NCBI GenBank assembly: GCA_035530615.1
Contig: DATKUL010000003.1
Coordinates: forward strand, 434,001 to 498,000
Direction of reading: 5' to 3'
DNA from: Candidatus Paceibacterota bacterium
GTDB taxonomy: Bacteria > Actinomycetota > Actinomycetes > Nanopelagicales > Nanopelagicaceae
Length of the DNA stretch: 64,000 nt
Below the pieces are notes generated by a model. It saw only the letters and a program-made list of their open reading frames with translations. It was not told the origin of the DNA and did no database searches. Made by a program: the position numbers and the translations under genes. Position 1 is the first letter of the stretch, and each line of letters begins with the position of its first letter. This document shows positions 33,214 through 42,298 of this stretch, piece by piece.

Positions 33214-35421
33214 CTATTCAAGTTGCAAGAGGGCTTTGATAAGTTCGGCCGACCAGCGATAGATGTTGTAATCGCTGACAGAAGTGCGCATCATCCTCAT
33301 TCTACGTTGCTGCTCAGTTTTCGGCATCACCAAAGCGGTATGAATTGCGGCGGACGTTTCCTCGGCACTGTACGGATTGATGAGCAATGCGCCGTTCAAA
33401 TCGCGTGAAGCACCCGCGAACTGGCTCAATATCAACACGCCAGATTCATCATTTCGTGCAGCAGCGTATTCTTTTGTCACAAGGTTCATACCGTCGTGCA
33501 GGGATGTAATCAGGCAGACATTCGCAAGCTGGTAGAGGTGAATGAGATCATCATGCGAGTAGTTTCGCTTCTCAAGCACGATAGGCTTCCAGTTGTTTGT
33601 GCCAAATCTCTTGTTGATTCGTTCCGCTTCCTCGGTCACGCGGATTGCAAACTCCCGATATTGTGCAACGTTCTCGCGAGATGGCGATGCAATCTGAAGC
33701 AACGTGAGATTCTCCAAGTATGTGGGGTTGGCCTCAAGAAAAAACTCGACTCCCTTGAACCTCTCCAGTATTCCTTTCGTATAGTCAAGGCGATCCACGC
33801 CGAGCACTAGATGTTCGCCGCGAATGCCAAGCGCGTCGATCACTTTATTGCTGGGCTCGGGGTGACCCTCAGCACTACCTGGGAATGCAACTGATATGGG
33901 GAACGGCTTAATCGCAGTTTTATGTGCGCCCCGGAATATTGCAAATTGCTCATAGTCTATGCGCGACTCGATCTCATTACCGACCGTCTCGATGAAGTTA
34001 TTACAGTGCTGCTGCGTGTGAAATCCAACGAGATCCGCATTGAGCATGCCGCGTAGGAGTTCCCTCCGCCAAGGACATATATTGAATTGCGCTGCGGACG
34101 GCCAAGGTATGTGCCAGAAAATGGCAACTAGAGCATCTGGGCGGCTCTTTTTTATCATTTCCGGTACGAGCGCTAAATGATAATCTTGGACCAATACAAT
34201 CGGTCGCTCGATATTTCGTATTTCAACCAGCAAAGTCTTTGCGAACTTGGCATTAACTCTCTGGTATTCAGTCCAATCCTCCGAGCGAAAAAGTGGGCGC
34301 GTGTGAGCCATGAGGCACAAAGGCCAAAGCGCTTCATTAGAGAAACCGACGTAGTAACCTTCGATTTCTTTTTGGGTGAGCGAGACGCGCTTGAGGGTGT
34401 ATTTCGGTTCATCCGGCGGAACCATTATCTTGCCGTACTTATCAGCAACATCCATGTCCGCATTGCCGCTGCCGTGCGCTATCCATGTTCCACCGGAGGC
34501 TTCCATGACGGGCTCCAACGCGGTCACCACGCCTCCAGCTGGCACCGACCATTGAATTCTATTCTTCGTTTTATTGTGCACGTACGGTTCGCGGTTGGAA
34601 AGTACAAATATCGGTCGATCCTTGGCGTAGACTTTCATAAATTCTCGGAGTCGATCTTCTGTCCATGGAGAGTCGATCTTTTCGATACGCATTCGAGCTT
34701 CATCGCTCGCCGCCTGTCGTGCCCGCCGCAAACTTTTAGTAACTTTTGTGATTTCTCCCGCAAGGGGATTGAAGAAACTTGGACTTTGGATCGTATCGAT
34801 CTGGGAATCGCCTCTACGAAGAGCTTGTAGTGACTCAACCATTTGCGAGATTGCGTTAAGAAAGAACCAACGTACCAGGACAAAGATTGTGATGGCAAAA
34901 ATCAAAATTTGCAACAGCAGGCGAACAGCGTTACGCCGCCAGATATCACCCTTACTTATATCGATATACGTGGCATTCTGCGCGATTGCGAGAGCACCGA
35001 CAACGTTCCCGTCCATATGGAGAGGTGTGACGAGCACGTAGTAGGTGGAGTTGCTTCGGTGGACATAATCACCGATAGCCTGATCGCTATCCATCACCAT
35101 CGTAGTGAAAGTTGCATCCTCTGGAAGCGGCATATTCTTTGAGCCTGCCACTATCGCACCCATGTTATCAAAAACACTAAGACCAGCTAGACGTTCGCTG
35201 TGAGTGAATTTATCTATTACTTTTTGCACGTCGCTTGTCGTGCCGTAATTGTATGAGCGCTCGATACTTTCTGAAAGACTGTCGGCCAAAACTTCGGTGC
35301 GTGACTGAAGTCGTGAAGTTAGATCAAGTTGTTCGCGGTTTACCTGGTTTATAGTCAAAATACTCGCCAAGAGGCTCGCAAAAAGTATGGCCGCGGCAAC
35401 TATTACATAAACCTTTCTCAT
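33214..35421 (-). CDS. otsA: Membrane-anchored sensor/trehalose-6-phosphate synthase fusion
   Basis: 735 residues from ATG 35421, which has AAGGTG eight bases upstream (ATG 35445 also possible). Membrane helix 1 is at about residues 3-24 and helix 2 near 165-190. Between them lie about 140 residues predicted outside the membrane, resembling a small sensor domain (SVFDNMGAIVAGS, YYVLVTPLHMDGNVVGALAIAQ, as in PAS/Cache folds). A HAMP-like linker follows (about 190-245). The rest is a complete glycosyltransferase family 20 synthase: VPAGGVVTALEP, VQDYHLALVPEMI, FWHIPWPS, GVDRLDYTKGI and SLHDGMNLVTKEY. It makes trehalose-6-phosphate from UDP-glucose and glucose-6-phosphate. Ordinary OtsA is about 470-500 residues and soluble. 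Confidence 0.9.
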   Translation of the reverse strand: MRKVYVIVAAAILFASLLASILTINQVNREQLDLTSRLQSRTEVLADSLSESIERSYNYGTTSDVQKVIDKFTHSERLAGLSVFDNMGAIVAGSKNMPLPEDATFTTMVMDSDQAIGDYVHRSNSTYYVLVTPLHMDGNVVGALAIAQNATYIDISKGDIWRRNAVRLLLQILIFAITIFVLVRWFFLNAISQMVESLQALRRGDSQIDTIQSPSFFNPLAGEITKVTKSLRRARQAASDEARMRIEKIDSPWTEDRLREFMKVYAKDRPIFVLSNREPYVHNKTKNRIQWSVPAGGVVTALEPVMEASGGTWIAHGSGNADMDVADKYGKIMVPPDEPKYTLKRVSLTQKEIEGYYVGFSNEALWPLCLMAHTRPLFRSEDWTEYQRVNAKFAKTLLVEIRNIERPIVLVQDYHLALVPEMIKKSRPDALVAIFWHIPWPSAAQFNICPWRRELLRGMLNADLVGFHTQQHCNNFIETVGNEIESRIDYEQFAIFRGAHKTAIKPFPISVAFPGSAEGHPEPSNKVIDALGIRGEHLVLGVDRLDYTKGILERFKGVEFFLEANPTYLENLTLLQIASPSRENVAQYREFAIRVTEEAERINKRFGTNNWKPIVLEKRNYSHDDLIHLYQLANVCLITSLHDGMNLVTKEYAAARNDESGVLILSQFAGASRDLNGALLINPYSAEETSAAIHTALVMPKTEQQRRMRMMRTSVSDYNIYRWSAELIKALLQLE

Positions 35422-35576
35422 GGTTATCACCTTAGCAGTATTCATTATTTGAGTTTTAGCAATCCTCTAGTGGGGCCGTTCTCTCACATCGTTAAAGTAC
35501 GTCTGGCATCACTGAGAAGCAGCCTTTTTTAATAATAGGTGCTTGCATGAATTATTATGGCAATTTCTCTCTACTA

Positions 35577-36431
35577 TCAGTCGCCCCAACCAAAATCACT
35601 GCCTAGGAGTTCGCGAAGCCTCTTGTTGCTCTCGGCGTAAATGCCATGCAGGAATTCCCGATCTTCAACCGACATCTCAGGCGCTACCTCGACCATTCCG
35701 GTCTTTCGAATCCACTTCTGTTTTTTCGAATAACTAATAAACCAAAATCGATTGATCATCTTCACTAAGTACGGGTAACGACTCTTTTTGGCCGTATTAA
35801 CCTTGGGAAATTCGATCGTTCGACCTGATTCACCAATGACGTCCTTTCCAACTAGGAATCGCATTACCGGCGCAATGCATTTGTCGGGATCACTGGTCAT
35901 GGATTCAAAAGTTATGAATTTCATCTGCTCTAGTTTGAAAAATTCAAGCCAATGCTCAATCTGATCAATGTAGAAACCTCGCGAGACGACATCGCCGTAG
36001 GCCTTCCCAGCGAGAGCCTCATATTCTCTGATTGCTTGAGAAAAGGAGCGGCTCTTTGGAATAGCGCCAACGCGTAGACCATGTAGATACGCCGAAAGTG
36101 CCCTATCGGCAGGATTACGTAAGACCGTTACTAACTTAATCTGCGGGAAGAATTCCTTCACTCTTCCTGGCGCATCAATGCTCGGTAGATAACTCGGGCA
36201 CTTTTCGCCAATCAGCTGGCTCGGACGCCTACTCTTGAAATGCTCAAAATACTCGGGGAGGCCCTCGCCACTTCTAAATTCGGACTCTCTGTTCCAGAAA
36301 TGCAACTCACTGCTCGGTAGATAGAAATGATCTGGAAATTGATTGAAGTACTCTCTTAAACTGGTCGTACCGGCCTTCTGAGCGCCAATAATGAGAAAGT
36401 CTAACTTCCTATCCCTCGGCGAATTTTCCAC
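35577..36431 (-). CDS. Sulfotransferase family protein
   Basis: 284 residues from GTG 36431. PAPS-binding loop FLIIGAQKAGTTSLREYF near residues 12-29 and the 3'-phosphate site VLRNPADRALSAYLH near 104-118 are the two signatures of this family. The EKCPSYL block is also typical of the heparan-sulfate/N-deacetylase type. It would sulfate a sugar or surface polymer with PAPS; the acceptor is unknown. It is upstream of the ots genes on the same strand with its own TAGCCT box six bases before the GTG. The nearby trehalose genes may be linked in function, but that is a guess. Confidence 0.85.
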   Translation of the reverse strand: MENSPRDRKLDFLIIGAQKAGTTSLREYFNQFPDHFYLPSSELHFWNRESEFRSGEGLPEYFEHFKSRRPSQLIGEKCPSYLPSIDAPGRVKEFFPQIKLVTVLRNPADRALSAYLHGLRVGAIPKSRSFSQAIREYEALAGKAYGDVVSRGFYIDQIEHWLEFFKLEQMKFITFESMTSDPDKCIAPVMRFLVGKDVIGESGRTIEFPKVNTAKKSRYPYLVKMINRFWFISYSKKQKWIRKTGMVEVAPEMSVEDREFLHGIYAESNKRLRELLGSDFGWGD

Positions 36432-36437
36432 ATCAGC

Positions 36438-36443
36438 AGGCTA
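36438..36443 (-). promoter_or_regulatory. -10 box (TAGCCT) of the sulfotransferase gene
   Basis: Minus strand TAGCCT, GCTGAT, then GTG: leaderless arrangement. Confidence 0.5.
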
Positions 36444-36627
36444 CTAGTCGCCCAAAGAAGGATGAACCTAAAAACGCGTTAAAGATTGTGAAAATCTTGT
36501 GAATTCGCGCCACGCGTTTGTAGGTTGGAATGAACGTATGGTCCACTCCGTGAGATTTCTGCGAAAATAAATCCAATCTCAATCTAGTGATCTCGTCACA
36601 CGGGGTGAAGAAGTTGCTTTTCACGGC

Positions 36628-37590
36628 CTAACTTCTGAGATTATGTTCGGTTTCAATCAGACGGACTGTGTGGCTCTCACCGCGCATCACGATGGAGTGA
36701 CTTATTGCGCCGAAGCTTGTGTGGCGAACTCCGCGAAGTAATTCGCCATCAGTTATTCCTGTAGCAGAGAGAAAGACATCCTCGGAGTTGATGAGATCGC
36801 GCGAACTAAGAATCTTCGATAGATCGTGGCCGAGGTCAATCGCCTTCTGACGTTCTTCATCATCCTTGGGAGTGAGTTGGCCCTGGATTGTTCCACCTAA
36901 GCAGATCATTGCGGCTGCGGTAATAACGCCCTCTGGTGTTCCGCCTATCCCCATCAAAATATCTATACCGGTTCCTGGACGGGCTGCCTCAATGGCAGCG
37001 GCAACATCGCCATCTTGAATGAGTCGAATTCTTGCGCCGACATCGCGAAGTTCTTGCAGCAGTGCCGCGTGACGGGGTCGGTTTAGAACAACAACGGTAA
37101 CGTCGCTGACGGAAATCTTTTTTGCTTTCGCAACTCTTCGCACGTTCTCAGCTGGAGGGATCGTAATATCAATGACATCAGCGGCATCTGGGCCCGTAGC
37201 CATTTTATTCATATAGAAGACGGCTGATGGGTCATACATGGTGCCGCGAGGGGAGAGGGCGATGACGCTGATCGCTCCGCTCATTCCATTGGCGGTGAGT
37301 GACGTCCCATCAATGGGATCAACGGCGACATCGCACCGAGGACCCAAACCGTTGCCAACGGCTTCTCCATTGTGGAGCATCGGCGCATGATCTTTTTCGC
37401 CTTCGCCAATGACGACAATTCCAGCCATGTCAACGGTATTGATGCGTTCGCGCATGGCTTCTACCGCGGCATGGTCGGCAAGATTTTTATCTCCGCGACC
37501 CACCCAAGCCGAACCAGCGAGCGCGGCGGTTTCTGTTACGCGGACTAATTCGAGGGCTAGATTGCGGTCAGGATTTATGGTTGTCGACAT
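36628..37590 (-). CDS. glpX: Fructose-1,6-bisphosphatase class II
   Basis: 320 residues, normal length. It dephosphorylates fructose-1,6-bisphosphate in gluconeogenesis, with Mn or Mg. Blocks seen: [31 protein letters not shown] (metal-binding), [15 protein letters not shown] and [14 protein letters not shown]. Its promoter TAGATT at 37598-37603 lies in the end of murA with seven bases to the ATG. A broken partial copy is at 32039, on the other side of the ots island. Confidence 0.95.
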   Translation of the reverse strand: MSTTINPDRNLALELVRVTETAALAGSAWVGRGDKNLADHAAVEAMRERINTVDMAGIVVIGEGEKDHAPMLHNGEAVGNGLGPRCDVAVDPIDGTSLTANGMSGAISVIALSPRGTMYDPSAVFYMNKMATGPDAADVIDITIPPAENVRRVAKAKKISVSDVTVVVLNRPRHAALLQELRDVGARIRLIQDGDVAAAIEAARPGTGIDILMGIGGTPEGVITAAAMICLGGTIQGQLTPKDDEERQKAIDLGHDLSKILSSRDLINSEDVFLSATGITDGELLRGVRHTSFGAISHSIVMRGESHTVRLIETEHNLRS

Positions 37591-37595
37591 TGGTC

Positions 37596-38858
37596 TTAAT
37601 CTACGCTTTCTCTAGTGACATCCGCGCCCAGGGCTCGGAGTTGTTCGGGGAAATTTGGATAGCCTCTATCAATGTGAAAAGAATCCTCGACTATTGTAAT
37701 TCCATCACTTACCAGGCCTGCAATAACGAGTGCCGCTCCGGCTCTAATATCGGTAGCAGCCACAGGCGCACCCGAAAGTCTCTCAATCCCGTGGATTGAG
37801 GCGTGGTGTCCATCGACGTTGATCTGCGCCCCTAAGCGAACCAATTCATTGACAAACATGAATCTTCCCTCGAAGACATTTTCCGTCACAATTGCATTTC
37901 CATCGGCAATGGCGTTGAGACAGATAACAAGTGGCTGCAGATCCGTCGGGAAACCAGGGTAGGGAAGCGTTGCTACATCTATTGATTTTGGCCGACCTTC
38001 CATACGCACGCGGATGCCATCTGCACTTGTTGTAATGATTGCACCGGCGGAGGCAAGTTTTTCCAGTGGCAATGCAAGGTCTGTAGCCCGTCCTCCGTGA
38101 ATCGTGATGTCGCCTCTTGTCATCGCAGCAGCAAAGGCCCATGTTCCAGTCACAATTCGGTCTGGAAGAGTGACGTGATTGGTCGGATGCAATTCTTTGA
38201 CACCATGAATCGTGAGAGTCGGCGTACCCAATCCTTCGATCTTTGCTCCCATACTGATAAGGAATTCACCGAGATCGACAAAATCCGGTTCGCGCGCGGC
38301 GTTCTCAATGACCGTAGTGCCAGATGCAAGAACCGCGGCAGTGAGGAGATTCTCAGTGGCCCCAACACTTGGAAATTCAAGAGAGAGTTCTGCGCCTTTG
38401 AGTCCTTCTGGCGCCGATGCAAGAACATACCCGTGCTCAATGTGGGCGGTAGCTCCCAGCATTTCGAGTCCGCGCAGATGAAAATCTAATCCGCGCGATC
38501 CGATTGCGTCTCCACCGGGCAGGGCAACTTCCGCGACACCGAGGCGGGCAACCAACGGACCCAGAACATTTATTGAGGCGCGAAGTTTACGCACGAGGTC
38601 GTAGTCAGCTCGATGCCCTGGCCTCTGCGGGACATTAATTGTGACCGAATTCTTTGCGCGAGAAACCGTGCATCCCAGTCGGGTGAGTAAGTCGGCCATG
38701 ATTCCGACATCGGCAATTTCTGGAACATTGCTGATTGTGGTTGTCCCAGGGGCGAGCAAGGTTGCGGCCATGAGTTTGAGAACGGAGTTCTTGGCTCCGC
38801 AGACGGAGACCTCTCCACGGAGTCTGGTGCCTCCGACGATGCGTAGTCGTTCGGACAA
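37596..38858 (-). CDS. murA: UDP-N-acetylglucosamine 1-carboxyvinyltransferase, Asp-type
   Basis: 420 residues from TTG 38858, preceded by GGGAAGGGGG; an in-frame TTG eight codons earlier has no such site. First committed step of peptidoglycan synthesis: enolpyruvyl transfer from PEP to UDP-GlcNAc. The start [20 protein letters not shown] is typical. The active-site loop reads [10 protein letters not shown] with Asp at residue 117 where most bacteria have a cysteine. This is the mycobacterial variant, and it predicts natural resistance to fosfomycin. The residue number agrees with mycobacterial MurA, which supports the chosen start. Confidence 0.95.
   Translation of the reverse strand: MSERLRIVGGTRLRGEVSVCGAKNSVLKLMAATLLAPGTTTISNVPEIADVGIMADLLTRLGCTVSRAKNSVTINVPQRPGHRADYDLVRKLRASINVLGPLVARLGVAEVALPGGDAIGSRGLDFHLRGLEMLGATAHIEHGYVLASAPEGLKGAELSLEFPSVGATENLLTAAVLASGTTVIENAAREPDFVDLGEFLISMGAKIEGLGTPTLTIHGVKELHPTNHVTLPDRIVTGTWAFAAAMTRGDITIHGGRATDLALPLEKLASAGAIITTSADGIRVRMEGRPKSIDVATLPYPGFPTDLQPLVICLNAIADGNAIVTENVFEGRFMFVNELVRLGAQINVDGHHASIHGIERLSGAPVAATDIRAGAALVIAGLVSDGITIVEDSFHIDRGYPNFPEQLRALGADVTRESVD
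37598..37603 (-). promoter_or_regulatory. -10 box (TAGATT) of glpX
   Basis: Minus strand TAGATT, AAGACCA, then ATG 37590. It lies within the murA coding end. Confidence 0.5.
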
Positions 38859-38937
38859 AGGGCCCCCTTCCCACTGGATCAAACGCTCGCTTGTAGAGCA
38901 GAAGCCCCGACAGTAGGTCCATCGTAACTTGTCCTAT

Positions 38938-38943
38938 TAGGCT
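38938..38943 (+). promoter_or_regulatory. -10 box (TAGGCT) of the adenosyltransferase gene
   Basis: TAGGCT, TTACCC, then ATG 38950; leaderless arrangement. Confidence 0.5.
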
Positions 38944-38949
38944 TTACCC

Positions 38950-39522
38950 ATGGTTCATTTGACGAGGATTTACACGAAAACTGGCGACGATGGCACCACA
39001 TCTCTCGGAGATATGAGTCGAACATCGAAAAACGATCCGCGTTTGGAGGCCTACGCCACCGTGGATGAGGCCAATTCCTCAATTGGTGTGGCACTGGCCA
39101 TGGGCCAACTTCCACCGGATCTGACCGCACTTCTTGTCAGAATACAGAATGATCTTTTTGATGTGGGTGCCGACCTTTGCACCCCTGTTGTTGATTCGCC
39201 TGCATTTGAGCCATTGCGAGTCTTGGAATCGCAAATCACCTACCTTGAAGATCGTATTGATTTCTATAACAAAGAACTAGAACCACTTCGATCCTTCGTC
39301 CTGCCTTCTGGGACACCGGCTGCCGCGTTGTTGCACGTTGCACGAACTGTCACCCGCCGCGCAGAGCGACGGACATGGGCAGCGATTCATTCCTTTGGAT
39401 CTGGAGTGAATCCTCTGACCGCAAAGTACCTCAATCGACTCTCTGATTTACTTTTCGTTCTCGCGCGGACTGTAAATAAGGAACTCGGTGATCAACTCTG
39501 GGTTCCTGGGGCAACTAGGTAG
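38950..39522 (+). CDS. Cob(I)alamin adenosyltransferase, PduO type
   Basis: 190 residues. It adds the adenosyl group of ATP to cob(I)alamin, giving coenzyme B12. The start IYTKTGDDGTTSLGDMSRTSK binds ATP; then DPRLEAYATVDEANSSIG, and later FVLPSGTPAAALLHVARTVTRRAERR carries the conserved family arginines. The gene stands alone, divergent from murA. It implies use of adenosylcobalamin by some enzyme elsewhere in the genome. Length is normal. Confidence 0.93.
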   Translation: MVHLTRIYTKTGDDGTTSLGDMSRTSKNDPRLEAYATVDEANSSIGVALAMGQLPPDLTALLVRIQNDLFDVGADLCTPVVDSPAFEPLRVLESQITYLEDRIDFYNKELEPLRSFVLPSGTPAAALLHVARTVTRRAERRTWAAIHSFGSGVNPLTAKYLNRLSDLLFVLARTVNKELGDQLWVPGATR

Positions 39523-39550
39523 AAGTAGTTAAGACCAGGTAGTAAATAAA

Positions 39551-40282
39551 TCAGCTCGTCGGTTCTGGGCTGGGTGAAATACTTGGAGAGATGCTTGCAC
39601 TTGGTGCTGGCGTGGGAGTGGGAGTGCCGGTGACGTACCAATTTGATGGAACTCGACCGGTAACTGGTGAGTGATAACAATTAACGCTGATTCCACTCAC
39701 CGTAACATCAGGTTTAAGAAGTTCTTTACTAATTAATAGAATGGTGACAACCTGTTTTGGTTTTGTACCTTCGGCGGTTGTGCGAAGTACGCCAAGTGGC
39801 CTTAATGTTGGATCCACATCCGAGGTTGGTCCAGAAACGGTTGAGGTAATTTCCCACCATGTGCACCCCATGGCGGAGGCAACTCGAACCGCGCCACAAG
39901 CGAAAGTTGAACACTTCTTCACTTGAGTAGCCAAAGTCTTGGTAGCAGAAAGTATGCCAACCAATTCTTTAGCAGTAGGCACTTTGGCATAGACCTTAGA
40001 GTTCTCACGGAACCCTTTGGGCGGCCAGGCTGGTTTTGGGGAGGGGGCAACCGTCACACCGCGTCGTTTTTTAACATATTTCTTCTTGCTTGCCGACTTT
40101 TGACTCGCGGTTTTCTTCTTTACTACCGGTTTCTTTGTCGCCTTAGCGCTTGGCTTTGTCGCTGCCTTTGTGATTGTCCCCATAGCAGATGGAGTGGCGG
40201 AAGGAATCGCGACGGAAGTCGAGAGGAGCACGGCGCTGGCAATGAGAATTGACAGCGCTCGCGACCCTACTCGCGATCCCAT
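39551..40282 (-). CDS. Secreted lysine-rich protein of unknown function
   Basis: 243 residues. Probable signal peptide at residues 1-27 (RALSILIASAVLLSTSVA). Then come a lysine/threonine/alanine-rich stretch (about 38-75, KPSAKATKKPVVKKK), a folded-looking region from about 80 to 215 with several cysteines, and a low-complexity tail of P, S and T. I recognise no domain. The basic stretch could bind cell wall or nucleic acid after export, but that is a guess. It overlaps the ABC permease end by 16 bases. Confidence 0.7.
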   Translation of the reverse strand: MGSRVGSRALSILIASAVLLSTSVAIPSATPSAMGTITKAATKPSAKATKKPVVKKKTASQKSASKKKYVKKRRGVTVAPSPKPAWPPKGFRENSKVYAKVPTAKELVGILSATKTLATQVKKCSTFACGAVRVASAMGCTWWEITSTVSGPTSDVDPTLRPLGVLRTTAEGTKPKQVVTILLISKELLKPDVTVSGISVNCYHSPVTGRVPSNWYVTGTPTPTPAPSASISPSISPSPEPTS

Positions 40283-41061
40283 TTGAAAGTCCGAATCGAG
40301 AGTACGAGACCGATGACAAACCAGATAAGTAGTATGAGAAGAGTTTTACCCGTCTCCCATGAGTGCGCGACCTCGCTCTGCGCGAAGGCATCAGGGAGGA
40401 AAACTGAGCGGATGCCTTGGCAGAGCCATTTTAAAGGGAAAATCGCCGCTATTTGCTGCATCCAGTCGGGAAGTTGGGTGAAGACGAAGAAGACTCCACT
40501 GAAGAATTGAAGAATAATAACGAGTGGCGAAACAACTGCCGATGCACCTCGTCCGCTCTTCGGGACGACTGAGAAAGCGATTCCCAACGCAGTAGAGCCA
40601 GCGGTGCCAAGAACAATCAGTGCGGCGAAGGTTAACCACTTCTCTAAAGTAGTTGGTAAATGGATTCCGAAGAAGAGAAGACCGCCTAGAAGTAAGAAAA
40701 ATACTTGAAAGGTTATGCTGGCCAGAACAAGGATCGTCTTGCCGATGAAATAACTCGTTACGGGCATTGGTGTTCCGCGCAGTCGCTTGAGGGATCCGTC
40801 ATCTCGTTCCATTGGTATGTTGATGGCCAATTGTTGAAATCCGCTATTGACGAGTCCGGAGGCGATCATCCCAGCAAGGAAGTACTGACTAAAGGAGACG
40901 CCAAATTCAATTTCGCCGGTAAAGACGGAACCAAAGATTGTCATCAAGATGAGAGGAAAGAGAAGTGTGAATACGACTGACTCTCGCTGACGAGTGAATT
41001 GGCGAATCTCTAATTTGCCACGGCGCAATCCCAGAGTCAGAGTCGATGGAAGTGAATTCAT
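40267..41061 (-). CDS. ABC-2 type transporter permease
   Basis: 264 residues with six predicted membrane helices and a cytoplasmic N-terminus. The block LRGTPMPVTSYFIGKTIL and the end FPLKWLCQGIRSVFLPD are typical ABC-2 exporter features (drug, lipid or polysaccharide export, DrrB-like). Its ATG overlaps the ATPase stop as ATGA, so the two form one exporter. Substrate unknown. Confidence 0.88.
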   Translation of the reverse strand: MNSLPSTLTLGLRRGKLEIRQFTRQRESVVFTLLFPLILMTIFGSVFTGEIEFGVSFSQYFLAGMIASGLVNSGFQQLAINIPMERDDGSLKRLRGTPMPVTSYFIGKTILVLASITFQVFFLLLGGLLFFGIHLPTTLEKWLTFAALIVLGTAGSTALGIAFSVVPKSGRGASAVVSPLVIILQFFSGVFFVFTQLPDWMQQIAAIFPLKWLCQGIRSVFLPDAFAQSEVAHSWETGKTLLILLIWFVIGLVLSIRTFKWDRE

Positions 41062-41942
41062 GTGTGGCTCCCGGTTACTTCACCGATCATTTCAAGATAA
41101 ATATCTTCCAAGGTTGCTCTCAGTACTGTGAGCTTTGGAATCTCTCCAGTAAATTCTTTTGATAGACGAGCAATCACAGCAGTTGGCTCGTTTGTGAACT
41201 CTTCATGCATCTTTCCATCTGCTTCCCAGCGCACACGTGCCAGGGAGGTTGCCCGATCACCTAAATTCGATGGAGTGGCTATTTCAAGAATCTGCCCGGC
41301 GTTGATAACTGCGACTCGATCGGCGAGCGCTTCTGCTTCGTCCAAATAGTGCGTGGTGAGAACAATGGTTGTGCCAGATTCTCGCAGGGCGTGAATCAAT
41401 TCCCAGAAAGATCGTCTCGCCTCCGGATCAAAACCAGTTGTTGGCTCGTCCAGAAAGAGAAGTTCGGGATTTCCAATAATTCCTAGCCCCACGTCTAACC
41501 TTCTACGCTGTCCGCCTGAGAGAGTATGAATGAGGGCGTTGCTTTTCTCGCCTAACCCAATGGATTCAATCACTTCGGAAGGCTTGCGTGGCTTTGAGTA
41601 GTAACCGCTGAAATGATTCAAAGTTTCACTTACGGTGAGATCGCCGGCGTCTGAGGTTGATTGAAGGACGATTCCTATTCGGTCGCGAAAATCTCTGGCA
41701 CTCCTGCCCTTGATAGCCGGATCCATCTCCAGAACACGAACGTCACCGGAATCTCGCTTCCGGAAGCCTTCAAGAATCTCGACCGCAGTCGTCTTGCCCG
41801 CCCCATTGGGCCCCAAAATTGCGAAGATTTCGCCCTGATCGATTGAAAGGTCGATGCCGTTGACAGCCTGAACCTCGCTGTAACTCTTTCGCAAATCCCT
41901 TACTTCGATGACGCCCACCCGCCTATCTTGCCATTGGGGCAT
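41058..41942 (-). CDS. ABC transporter ATP-binding protein (DrrA-like)
   Basis: About 294 residues from ATG 41942; GTG 41918 is a plausible later start, and the frame is open to 41981, which would run into the divergent gene's start region. Walker A GPNGAGKTT, signature LSGGQRRRLD and Walker B LLFLDEPTTG are all intact, with the H-loop in LTTHYLDEAEAL. The tail after residue 220 is the usual regulatory extension of drug-resistance-type exporters. It partners with the permease downstream. Confidence 0.9.
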   Translation of the reverse strand: MPQWQDRRVGVIEVRDLRKSYSEVQAVNGIDLSIDQGEIFAILGPNGAGKTTAVEILEGFRKRDSGDVRVLEMDPAIKGRSARDFRDRIGIVLQSTSDAGDLTVSETLNHFSGYYSKPRKPSEVIESIGLGEKSNALIHTLSGGQRRRLDVGLGIIGNPELLFLDEPTTGFDPEARRSFWELIHALRESGTTIVLTTHYLDEAEALADRVAVINAGQILEIATPSNLGDRATSLARVRWEADGKMHEEFTNEPTAVIARLSKEFTGEIPKLTVLRATLEDIYLEMIGEVTGSHT

Positions 41943-41964
41943 AGAAATACGAAAAGATAGGGGT

Positions 41965-42276
41965 ATGAGCCCCCGCCGCAACTACCCCAAGGGTCGCAAA
42001 CCCAAAAATGAGGAGCGTGAAATTGGAACATCGGGTGAAGCAATCGAAGAACATGCTGAGGGAATCTATAGAGTTCGCAGAATCACCGGCTCAAGTTCGA
42101 CGAAACCATATCGATGTCCTGGTTGCGATCAGATGATTCCAATGGCAACCCCGCACACTGTCGCCTGGCTTGAAGAGGATGTTGAAAGTCGACGCCACTG
42201 GCACAATGCATGTTGGAACAAAAGAGCACAACGTTCGCCCCGAATTGAACGGACTAGAAATGCACCCCGTTATTAG
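41965..42276 (+). CDS. Small zinc-binding actinobacterial protein
   Basis: 103 residues from ATG 41965. A basic N-terminus (SPRRNYPKGRKPK) is followed by YRCPGCDQMIPMATPHTVAW and then RRHWHNACWNKR, giving a C-x2-C...H...H-x3-C type zinc site. This small protein is conserved in actinobacteria, where it is often mislabelled an ATP/GTP-binding protein. Function unknown. Divergent from the ABC exporter with only 22 bases between the proposed starts. Confidence 0.78.
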   Translation: MSPRRNYPKGRKPKNEEREIGTSGEAIEEHAEGIYRVRRITGSSSTKPYRCPGCDQMIPMATPHTVAWLEEDVESRRHWHNACWNKRAQRSPRIERTRNAPRY

Positions 42277-42298
42277 TTTGGGTTATTAGTTTGTGCCA

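Noticed and set aside
34177-34830. 217-codon frame antisense to otsA
   Set aside because: Shadow frame within the catalytic domain of the fusion; no ribosome site or leaderless box.
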